Positions 1 through 5,129 of a stretch of DNA of 11,628 nt are shown here, piece by piece. A program made the position numbers and the translations under genes. How positions within the stretch are numbered: the first letter of the stretch is position 1; each line of letters begins with the position of its first letter. The DNA is from ChocPot-Mid sp964511865 (lineage in GTDB: Bacteria; Bacteroidota; Ignavibacteria; Kapaibacteriales; UBA2268), in assembly GCA_964511865.1 (NCBI GenBank), contig CAZEHW010000104.1, forward strand, positions 1 through 11,628, read 5' to 3'. The notes below the pieces were generated by a model. The model had not been told where the DNA came from. It ran no database searches and worked only from the letters and a program-made list of their open reading frames with translations.

Positions 1-499
1 AAGATTTGTATAAATTTTGTATTTCATTTTTTCTGAAACCCTCCAAGGGGAAAAAATTACCTTTAAAATCCATAGCAATTGCAAAATACTTTCTAGTATC
101 TCCAGTGCTTATTATCATTTTATCAGTATCTTCTCTTGCTACAACTTCAAGAATTCTTATAGAATCTCTGTTATTTAATAGCAATCCATAATGTACACTT
201 TCTATATTAATATTTCTCATTCTTTCAATGGTTATTTCATCAAATTTTCGTAATAAAGAATTTTCTCTATAGATCGAATCCGTACATAATCTTACAAAAA
301 CATTTACTATGGTATCTACTGGATTTGTAAAACCTTGGTAAATATCATCGTATCTCTGTGCCATGATTTCTGCTACAACAATTTTTTTTGCTATTTCAGG
401 TAAATCTTCATCTTTTAAAATTTTTGCTTCTATAATTTCATTTGAAACATTCAAGATTAAAAAAGGAATGATGAGTAATTTAAAAATAATATATTTCAT
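1..499 (-). CDS. Exported protein of unknown function, partial (C-terminus beyond left edge)
   Basis: An open frame on the minus strand begins with ATG at 499-497 and stays open for 166 codons to the left edge, so stop and C-terminus are outside the window. The first residues (MKYIIFKLLIIPFLIL) form a basic-then-hydrophobic signal-like segment, which suggests export. The rest is charged and probably helical early on (for example KDEDLPEIAKKIVVAEIMAQR), followed by a more beta-like stretch containing ISTGDTRKYFAIAMDFKGNFFP. A purine-rich stretch (GAAGGGAAC) lies just upstream of the start and could serve as ribosome binding site. I recognise no family and assign no function. Length, signal-like start and absence of stops make it a credible gene. 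Nothing links it to the phage genes to its right. Confidence 0.7.
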   Translation of the reverse strand, partial: MKYIIFKLLIIPFLILNVSNEIIEAKILKDEDLPEIAKKIVVAEIMAQRYDDIYQGFTNPVDTIVNVFVRLCTDSIYRENSLLRKFDEITIERMRNINIESVHYGLLLNNRDSIRILEVVAREDTDKMIISTGDTRKYFAIAMDFKGNFFPLEGFRKNEIQNLYKS

Positions 500-597
500 T
501 TCTTGTTCCCTTCAACAAATAATTTTTTCATATTTGAATACCTTATTTATTATAAGACACAGTAAAACTTCATAAAGTTGTAAAGTTTTTAAAAAAG

Positions 598-677
598 CAT
601 ATTACAAAATTTATATTTCATTCCAAAATAATTTAAAAATTATTTCAAAATGCTTTTATAATGCTTTTCTTGTGGCT
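598..677. repeat. Direct repeat L1 (left copy, flanks HEPN/MNT pair)
   Basis: A 57-bp core at 621-677 recurs at 1491-1547 with a single difference (G at 652, C at 1522). Similarity extends outward more loosely to about 598. The core holds a perfect AT-only hairpin with arms AAATAATT and AATTATTT and a 4-base loop (626-645). It lies just 3' of the minus-strand MNT gene, where it could also act as a weak terminator. Seen directly; mobility is inference. Confidence 0.85.
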
Positions 678-703
678 GAAAAAATTTAGTGTGAGTATTT
701 GGA

Positions 704-1015
704 TTAATTTATCTCTTTACCTAACCTCATTATTTCTTCTAAGAAAGGTTCGCCTTCAGTTATATCTTCTGTTGAATAAGTTTTTGCATGAATTGTTCTG
801 TAATTCCTTAATATATTCAGGAAAATTTTTAGGTCAACGGGACCTACTCCAATAAATTCGTCTGCAACAATAGCTAAATCAATATCCGAGTATTCGTGCT
901 GTCTATTTTCAAGAAAAGAACCATATAAATATGCTTTCCTAATATTTAAACCGGAATCCTTTAAATCCTTGATGAATTTTTTTGAAATTTCTATTGCATT
1001 TTGCTGAGTAAGCAT
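704..1015 (-). CDS. MNT-type nucleotidyltransferase (antitoxin-like partner of HEPN protein)
   Basis: A 103-residue minimal nucleotidyltransferase of the DNA polymerase beta superfamily. The signature is clear: YGSF at residues 31-34 and SDIDLAIV at 43-50, giving the GS-x10-DxD arrangement whose Asp44 and Asp46 would bind the metal-nucleotide. The length is normal for stand-alone MNT proteins. It starts inside the end of the upstream HEPN gene (25-bp overlap), so the two are very probably co-transcribed and translationally coupled. In characterised HEPN/MNT pairs the MNT protein neutralises its partner, in one case by adding AMP to it; that role here is inferred from family and context. The pair lies between direct repeats L1 and L2, apart from and opposite in strand to the phage genes. 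Confidence 0.9.
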   Translation of the reverse strand: MLTQQNAIEISKKFIKDLKDSGLNIRKAYLYGSFLENRQHEYSDIDLAIVADEFIGVGPVDLKIFLNILRNYRTIHAKTYSTEDITEGEPFLEEIMRLGKEIN

Positions 1016-1383
1016 TGTCTTATTTCCTTGACTTTAATTAGCATTTCGTCAGTATATTTTTTATTACATATCTTAAATATCTTCTGCTTATAATCCGGAT
1101 ATCTTGCTTCAATATTGAACTCATTTAAAAGCAGCATAAATTCTGTATTTTCAGTATCCAGGCTGATTTTGGACTCATCAAGTAAACTAATAATATTATG
1201 AACTTTTGGAGGAATGTTGGTATCATGATTTTTTACCCAAATTGCTTTTGAGATTTTCTCGATAACTAAATGACAAAAGAATAGGCAATACATATAATCC
1301 TCACTCCGATAAAGTTTTTGAACTATTTCCCAATCTTTATCAGCAATCGTCAACCAATATTCTATATGTTCGCTTTTTGTCAT
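991..1383 (-). CDS. HEPN domain protein (toxin-like partner of MNT)
   Basis: A HEPN-family helical protein of 130 residues from the preferred start at 1383 (MTKSEHIEYWL...). An earlier in-frame ATG at 1422 would add 13 residues, but the family's conserved beginning (a Trp followed by an AxxDW/AxxDL-type segment) fits the internal start. Visible family features are EYWLTIADKDWEIV, then CHLVIEKISKAIWV, PPKVHNIISLL and EARYPDYKQKIF. The RNase-type R-x4-6-H motif and the R-x4-H-x-Y motif of HepT toxins are not evident, so RNase activity or AMPylation at that Tyr should not be assumed. It overlaps the MNT gene by 25 bp, the usual HEPN-then-MNT layout. No clear Shine-Dalgarno sequence lies before either start. 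Likely role: toxin half of a toxin-antitoxin-like pair, possibly phage-defence related (inference). Confidence 0.88.
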   Translation of the reverse strand: MTKSEHIEYWLTIADKDWEIVQKLYRSEDYMYCLFFCHLVIEKISKAIWVKNHDTNIPPKVHNIISLLDESKISLDTENTEFMLLLNEFNIEARYPDYKQKIFKICNKKYTDEMLIKVKEIRQCLLSKMQ

Positions 1384-1469
1384 TATCTTAATTAAATATA
1401 TACAAATATAATCATTTTTCAATATAATTCAATGTAATGATTATGCTTCCTAAATTAAAAATGAAAAGA

Positions 1470-1547
1470 GGCATTACAAATTTTATTTTATTCCAAAATA
1501 ATTTAAAAATTATTTCAAAATCCTTTTATAATGCTTTTCTTGTGGCT
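1470..1547. repeat. Direct repeat L2 (right copy, precedes phage head genes)
   Basis: Second copy of the L repeat, offset 870 bp from L1, with the same AT hairpin at 1496-1515. Sequence similarity stops right after the shared TGTGGCT: L1 continues GAAAAAATTT, L2 continues TGTTTCCGGC. It ends about 65 bp before the start codon of the prohead protease gene, so it marks the left edge of the phage-derived block. Confidence 0.85.
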
Positions 1548-1611
1548 TGTTTCCGGCTCCATAATTTCGCACCGTAAATGTTTTTTATTGTTCACAAAAT
1601 TGGAGATAAGA

Positions 1612-2193
1612 ATGTGGATAGAAGTTTTTAAAAGCGGAGAGCAGAAGGATTCATCGGGCAAACTGAGGAAGTTTACAGATGATATGCTCGACAAAATTGC
1701 AAATTTATATAACGGAAAAGTGAAGGAATCAGGTTCTTTTGAAGCACCACTCGTAAAGGGTCACCCAAAGACAGATGACCCGGCTTACGGCTGGATTGAA
1801 AAATTGAAAAGAAAAGGGAATGTCCTTTTGGCAAAACTCAAGGATGTTTCAGAAACGGTTGTTGATGAAGTTAAAAATGGTTTATTCAAAAAGATTTCAA
1901 TTGCTTTGTATCCCGATTTAATGCTGAGGCATGTCGGTCTGCTTGGGGCTTCGGCTCCGGCGGTAAAAGGATTGAGGAATGTGGAGTTTGAAGACGACAA
2001 GGAGTTCTCTGAACTAATTACTAATGACCAATTACTAATTACTAATGAAGAATTTGCAGACGGGAATTCATGGAGAAAGGAAAAGGGAGAAGGGAAAAGG
2101 GAAGAAGACAGAAGTCAGAAGACAGAAGAAGTACTTCGACAAGCTCAGTATGACGGAAGGACAGAAAGACGGGAGAACGGAAGGACAGAATGA
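1612..2193 (+). CDS. Mu-like prohead protease/scaffold (gpI type), N-terminal part; frameshifted
   Basis: This is the protease half of a Mu gpI-like prohead maturation protein. The start at 1612 is set by a GGAG ribosome binding site at 1602-1605; the open frame extends upstream to an ATG at 1531, but that part is repeat-derived and unconvincing. Family landmarks, numbered from 1612: WIEVFKSG (2-9), EAPLVKGHP with His51 (44-52), PAYGWIEKLKR (57-67), GLFKKISIALYP with Ser96 (90-101) and LRHVGLLGASAPAVKGL (105-121). His51, Ser96 and His107 lie where the family has conserved, probably catalytic positions. After about residue 130 the frame enters repeat-rich DNA and stops at 2191-2193; the rest of the gene continues in frame +1 (see next entry). 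In phage the enzyme degrades internal scaffold and trims the prohead. Frame disruption makes normal function doubtful. Confidence 0.85.
   Translation: MWIEVFKSGEQKDSSGKLRKFTDDMLDKIANLYNGKVKESGSFEAPLVKGHPKTDDPAYGWIEKLKRKGNVLLAKLKDVSETVVDEVKNGLFKKISIALYPDLMLRHVGLLGASAPAVKGLRNVEFEDDKEFSELITNDQLLITNEEFADGNSWRKEKGEGKREEDRSQKTEEVLRQAQYDGRTERRENGRTE
2016..2047. repeat. AATTACTAAT short tandem repeats
   Basis: Three near copies of AATTACTAAT separated by GACC or run together, inside the protease gene (translated as ITNDQLLITN). Similar AATTGTCAATTG units occur at 10449-10460 and 10513-10533, so this is a dispersed minirepeat type of this genome. Confidence 0.7.
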
Positions 2194-2764
2194 CGGAAAG
2201 ACGGAATTTAATGATAATACATCCTTCGACAAGCTCAGGATGACAGATGAAAGGATTAGTGAGTTGGAAGAGGTGAATAGCGAATTGATGATGAGGAATG
2301 AGGAGTTGGAAAGAGGAATTAGAATAAATGAATATCGTGAGTTTGTCAATTCTTTGATTGATTTTGAAGCCGGTGGTATCATTACTCCGGCTGAGGGAGA
2401 AGAGTTGGTGGATATTCTTGTGAAGGTGGATAGGTTTGATATGGAGTTCAGTGAGGGAGAAGGGAAAAGGGAGAAAGGAGAAGGGAGTGTGGCTAAGAGA
2501 ATAAAGGAACTGTTTAATGGGATGAAACCGAGGGTGTCCGGGGCTTTGTTTTCAGATAGTTTCACCGGAGACAGCAGACGGTCCTTCGACAAGCTCAGGA
2601 TGACAGCAGACGGAAAAGTGAACATGAACCTTGAAACTGATTTTTCTAAAATGGAAAATGTATATCCTGAGAGAATGGAATTGCATAGGAAGGCAAAGGA
2701 AATTCAGTTGGGAAATAGCTGCCTGACGTATGAGGAAGCGGTGAATCAAGCACTCAGTTTGTAA
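2045..2764 (+). CDS. Mu-like prohead protease/scaffold, C-terminal (scaffold) part, out of frame
   Basis: This frame continues the upstream protease gene after a +1 shift. A stop in this frame at 2036-2038 and the upstream frame's stop at 2191 confine the shift to about 2039-2190, wholly within repeats. The ATG at 2045 is only the first available codon and probably not a real start. From about residue 68 the protein is scaffold-like: a coiled-coil segment (RISELEEVNSELMMRNEEL), EYREFVNSLIDFEAGGIITPAEGEELVDIL, and a C-terminal PERMELHRKAKEIQ...LTYEEAVNQAL that fits the end of gpI-type proteins. Two hairpin repeats are translated as SFDKLRMT and one polypurine tract as EGKREKGEGS. Joined, the two parts would give about 384 residues, near the usual family length. 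Sequencing error, decay or slippage could each explain the split. Confidence 0.75.
   Translation: MKNLQTGIHGERKREKGKGKKTEVRRQKKYFDKLSMTEGQKDGRTEGQNDGKTEFNDNTSFDKLRMTDERISELEEVNSELMMRNEELERGIRINEYREFVNSLIDFEAGGIITPAEGEELVDILVKVDRFDMEFSEGEGKREKGEGSVAKRIKELFNGMKPRVSGALFSDSFTGDSRRSFDKLRMTADGKVNMNLETDFSKMENVYPERMELHRKAKEIQLGNSCLTYEEAVNQALSL
2070..2131. repeat. Polypurine tract with AGAAGACAGAAG-type repeats
   Basis: About 60 bases almost entirely of A and G on the + strand (GGAAAAGGGAGAAGGGAAAAG, then GACAGAAGTCAGAAGACAG units). A second tract of the same type is at 2453-2489. Mirror-like purine runs of this kind are prone to slippage and could be where the reading frame of the protease gene changed. 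Confidence 0.7.
2132..2154 (+). repeat. Dispersed hairpin repeat, copy 1 (stem variant)
   Basis: Variant of the CTTCGACAAGCTCAG repeat. Its ends read TACT...AGTA, whereas copies 2-4 read TCCT...AGGA. Both arms changed together, so the stem still pairs. It lies in the frameshift zone of the protease gene. Confidence 0.85.
2152..2207 (+). repeat. GACGGAAGGACAGAA tandem degenerate repeats
   Basis: Degenerate tandem units (GACGGAAGGACAGAA, GACGGGAGAACGGAAGGACA, GACGGAAAGACGGAA) directly follow hairpin copy 1. They carry the stop of the first protease frame and are translated in the second frame as a low-complexity EGQKDGRTEGQNDGKTE stretch. Confidence 0.7.
2220..2244 (+). repeat. Dispersed hairpin repeat, copy 2
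   Basis: Inverted ends CATCCT (2220-2225) and AGGATG (2237-2242) around an 11-base loop TCGACAAGCTC. Read in the second protease frame as SFDKLRMT. Identical core at 2582-2604 and, inverted, at 10485-10509. Confidence 0.9.
2453..2489. repeat. Polypurine tract, second copy
   Basis: GAGGGAGAAGGGAAAAGGG and similar units, matching the tract near 2070. It is in frame and coding here (EGEGKREKGEGS). Presence of the same tract twice in one gene points to spread of this repeat type. Confidence 0.7.
2582..2604 (+). repeat. Dispersed hairpin repeat, copy 3
   Basis: Same core as copy 2 over at least 23 bases (TCCTTCGAC through AGGATGAC), again in the frame reading SFDKLRMT. Two independent copies in the same frame of one gene suggest insertion is tolerated because the repeat encodes no stop in this frame. 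Confidence 0.9.
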
Positions 2765-2788
2765 AGTAGAAAGTTTTTACGTAAAAAA

Positions 2789-2880
2789 GTCATTCTGAAC
2801 GAAACGCAGTGGAGTGAAGAATCCATTGCACTGATAAATACTGGATTCTTCCATTTCGCTTCGCTCAATGTCAGAATGAC
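2789..2880. repeat. Inverted-repeat element between protease and capsid genes
   Basis: Imperfect inverted repeat. The left arm runs 2789-2823 (GTCATTCTGAACGAAACGC...GAAGAATCC) and the right arm 2841-2880 (GGATTCTTCCATTTCGC...TCAGAATGAC), with a loop of about 17 bases. It is a second dispersed hairpin family, distinct from the SFDKLRMT one. Lying just after the protease stop, it could attenuate transcription into the capsid gene or protect mRNA ends (inference). Confidence 0.8.
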
Positions 2881-2912
2881 AAACAAACAAAATAATAATA
2901 ATTAATAATTAA

Positions 2913-2920
2913 AAGGAGAA
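2913..2920 (+). promoter_or_regulatory. Ribosome binding site of capsid gene
   Basis: AAGGAGAA six bases before the ATG at 2927. Strong Shine-Dalgarno sequences of this kind precede several phage genes here (also AGGAGG at 3870-3875 and GGAG at 1602), whereas the HEPN gene lacks one. Confidence 0.75.
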
Positions 2921-2926
2921 AATAAA

Positions 2927-3871
2927 ATGCCAAATAGGTTAGATGAATTAAGAATGATTGACCCGGTGCTTACGACTATAGCACAGGGTTACAGCAATGC
3001 GGGACTGGTCGCAGACTTTTTATTCCCGCATGTGCAGGTTTCAAAAATGAAAGGAAAGGTTCCCGTATTCGGAAAAGATGCCTTTATTGTCAGGGATACA
3101 GAAAGAGCAATAAGAGCCGCTTCGAACAGGATTCCGCCTTCGGATATTAGTTTCGTGGAATTCGAAACAGTGGAGAAAGATATTGAGATTGCTCTCGATT
3201 ATCTCGAAGTCGAAGAATCGCTAGCATCTCAGAAGTACGAGCAGAGAGTAACAAAGGAATTGATGGATATTCTTTTGCTTGGTAAAGAAAAAGAAGCGGC
3301 AGATATGGCTCAGGATGCTGATAATTATGCCGTAGGTTTGAAGAAGGTAATTACTGCATTGAACGCATGGGATGATTATACAATTCTAACGGTTGACCCG
3401 ATTGCCGATATCAAAGACGGCATGAATGCAATCAGGCAGTTGATAGGAAGATTTCCGAATACAATGCTCATTGGTGAGTCCAGCTACCGTGCATTGATGA
3501 ACCATCCGGCTGTTCTTGAAAAAGTTCAGTACTCAGGTCTGACAAAAGTTACAAATGACATACTCAGAGAATTGACCGAAATAAAAGATATTCATGTCGG
3601 CTTTTCTGTTTATTCTACTGACGGAGAGACGATATCTGATGTATGGAATGATAATGTGATACTGGCTTATGTTGATAAAAACGAAAAGCATAACCGTTCC
3701 GAATTTAATCCAAGTTACGGTTATACATTCCAAAGGGAAGGCAAACCGGAGATAGATACATACTACGAAAACGGTGGTAAAATCAAGGTAATAAGGAATA
3801 CCGACAACTATTGCATCAAAGTAACAAGCAGTGATGCCGCTTATTTAATTTCAGATACTAATCATATATAG
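2927..3871 (+). CDS. Phage major capsid protein
   Basis: A 314-residue capsid protein, probably of HK97 fold. Its start is typical of a capsid family found in Mu-like phages: DPVLTTIAQGYSNAGLVADFLFPHVQV (13-39), then KGKVPVFGKDAF (42-53) and ERAIRAASNRI (59-69). A middle segment with ALNAWDDYT and IRQLIGRFPNTMLIGESSYRALMNHPAVLEKV also fits this family. The C-terminal part (PSYGYTFQREGKPEIDTYYENGGKIKVIRNTDNYCIKV) matches the usual end. No target-peptide or encapsulin feature is seen. It follows the prohead protease and precedes a decoration-type protein, the standard order. The reading frame is intact and codon use regular. The family assignment is from remembered sequence pattern, so the exact Pfam name is uncertain. 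Confidence 0.88.
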   Translation: MPNRLDELRMIDPVLTTIAQGYSNAGLVADFLFPHVQVSKMKGKVPVFGKDAFIVRDTERAIRAASNRIPPSDISFVEFETVEKDIEIALDYLEVEESLASQKYEQRVTKELMDILLLGKEKEAADMAQDADNYAVGLKKVITALNAWDDYTILTVDPIADIKDGMNAIRQLIGRFPNTMLIGESSYRALMNHPAVLEKVQYSGLTKVTNDILRELTEIKDIHVGFSVYSTDGETISDVWNDNVILAYVDKNEKHNRSEFNPSYGYTFQREGKPEIDTYYENGGKIKVIRNTDNYCIKVTSSDAAYLISDTNHI

Positions 3872-3882
3872 GAGGAAAAAAT

Positions 3883-4227
3883 ATGTCAACACATAATAAA
3901 ACATATCAGCCGGTGCAATTGCTTACTGTAACAGCCGGTGAAGATTTACCTGCATGCAGATTTGTAAGCTATGCAGGAGAACTTTGTGCCGAAGATGCTT
4001 TGTCTATCGGAGTAACAGAAATAGATTGGCTCGATGAAGAATTAGCTTCTGTCGTGAGTCTCGGGACAGTCGTTGTCGAAAGCTCGGAAGCAATTTTAGC
4101 AGGTGCAAACGTTGCGGCAGATACGGACGGCAAAGCAAAAACAGCAGGTGAACTGAGCGTTATTAACGGCAGAGCCATTGATGCTTGTTCCGGTGCTGGA
4201 TATATTAAAATTAAACTTGTACCTTAA
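3883..4227 (+). CDS. Capsid decoration/cement protein, DUF2190-like
   Basis: A 114-residue protein with the composition and motif order of DUF2190-type capsid cement proteins: a short N-terminal beta region, then TAGEDLPACRFVSYAGELC (17-35) and ALSIGVTEIDWLDEELASVVSLGTVVVESSEAILAGANVAADTDGKA, ending in GYIKIKLVP. Such proteins sit on the outside of the capsid shell and stabilise it. The AGGAGG binding site overlaps the stop codon of the capsid gene and lies seven bases before this ATG, so the two are translated in tandem. It is intact. The main alternative is a small head-fibre protein of similar fold. Confidence 0.8.
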   Translation: MSTHNKTYQPVQLLTVTAGEDLPACRFVSYAGELCAEDALSIGVTEIDWLDEELASVVSLGTVVVESSEAILAGANVAADTDGKAKTAGELSVINGRAIDACSGAGYIKIKLVP

Positions 4228-4242
4228 ACGAAAGAAAGTAAA

Positions 4243-4689
4243 ATGAGTTATTCAGTTGATAATGACCTATTGTTTGAGTTTTCAGAAAGCGAGCTTGCAA
4301 TTTTAACAGGCGACCCAACGGGAACAACAATTGATTGGGATAGGGTAGAGTTTGCAAGAATTAATGCGGACAGAACAATTGATACTTATTTGTGGGGTGT
4401 ATATCAGGTTCCTTTTACAGAGGAACCTGTGCCTCCATTAGTAATTAAACTTTCAGTTGACCTGACTGTCGTTTACCTTTATGAAATTGCATATAAAAAC
4501 AGTTCTGTTCCCAATTCAATAATATGGAGAAGAATTTATGCAATTAAAATGCTTAAGGACCTAAGAGAGGGAGTAATAACATTGATGGATTTAGAACATT
4601 CAACAAATCCACCAAAGACAATTTTATCTAATAAGACAGATAATCAAAGATTATTCTCTGACGATGTTTTAGACGAGTTTTCATTATAA
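4243..4689 (+). CDS. Mu gp36-like head-completion protein (DUF1320 type)
   Basis: A 148-residue protein that fits the gp36/DUF1320 group of head-tail connector proteins. Landmarks are FSESELAILTGDPTGTTIDWDRVEFARINADRTIDTYLWGVYQVPF near the N-terminus and PPLVIKLSVDLTVVYLYEIAY in the middle, followed by WRRIYAIKMLKDLREGVITL. This pattern (a paired-helix array after a residue-pair such as INADRTID, then a Pro-rich link and an LxxDLxxYxLY-type helix) is characteristic. It starts 16 bases after the cement-protein stop with only a weak AAAGAAAG binding site. The last 30 residues are variable. In Mu-like phages it follows the capsid gene, as here. Confidence 0.82.
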   Translation: MSYSVDNDLLFEFSESELAILTGDPTGTTIDWDRVEFARINADRTIDTYLWGVYQVPFTEEPVPPLVIKLSVDLTVVYLYEIAYKNSSVPNSIIWRRIYAIKMLKDLREGVITLMDLEHSTNPPKTILSNKTDNQRLFSDDVLDEFSL

Positions 4690-4711
4690 CAAGATAAAAA
4701 GGAAAATTAAA

Positions 4712-5068
4712 ATGATATCAGAAGTAATAAAAAATCATAATATGGTATTGAATCTGGAAACTTACTGGATACCACTTCAGCTCGATGAAATCAAAGGATA
4801 CAGAAAAGCACAGGAAGCTGTTTCAATTCAGATAATATGGGATACTGTTTTAGGTTTATTGGATGGAGTTATTGAATTGAATGTTACAAATGATCTGAAC
4901 AGTTTGAGTTTACTGAGTACATACAACGTTAATTCAGTAAGCAACAGGAGCAATTCAATACTGGAGAATCTTTCATCTGCATACGGCTACCTGAAATTGA
5001 AATATACAAAGAACAGCATTGTCTCAGGTAGGCTGAATGTGTTAATAAAATATACTGAGAAGACATAA
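4712..5068 (+). CDS. Putative phage virion protein, beta-rich
   Basis: A 118-residue protein without a confidently known family. The segment AVSIQIIWDTVLGLLDGVIELNVTNDLNSLSLLS (about 36-69) followed by GYLKLKYTKNSIVSGRLNVLIKY (about 92-114) resembles the beta-sandwich pattern SxQxxW...G.ixLxxSnD...yxylrvxYt...G.lnv seen in many small phage structural proteins. It sits between connector and portal genes, where a tail terminator or adaptor might be expected, but no similarity to the Mu gp37 type is seen. An AAAAGGA binding site precedes the ATG. Function is inferred only from position and fold-like pattern. Confidence 0.65.
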   Translation: MISEVIKNHNMVLNLETYWIPLQLDEIKGYRKAQEAVSIQIIWDTVLGLLDGVIELNVTNDLNSLSLLSTYNVNSVSNRSNSILENLSSAYGYLKLKYTKNSIVSGRLNVLIKYTEKT

Positions 5069-5129
5069 AGAATAATGTTGACGAGAGTTATTTAATAAGA
5101 AAATATTCAGAAAAATAATAAGGTGAATT

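Noticed and set aside
1531..1611. Earlier start for the prohead protease at ATG 1531.
   Set aside because: The extra 27 residues derive from repeat L2, resemble no gpI N-terminus and lack a binding site; the GGAG before 1612 decides the start.
2068..2625. Long minus-strand frame opposite the protease gene with VILSLSKD repeats.
   Set aside because: It is the antisense reading of the hairpin repeats and purine tracts, which lack stops in this frame; composition is low-complexity Ser/Leu/Pro without a domain.
2927..3871. Capsid protein as an encapsulin nanocompartment shell.
   Set aside because: It has phage capsid landmarks and lies with protease, cement and portal genes; no cargo enzyme with a targeting tail is nearby.
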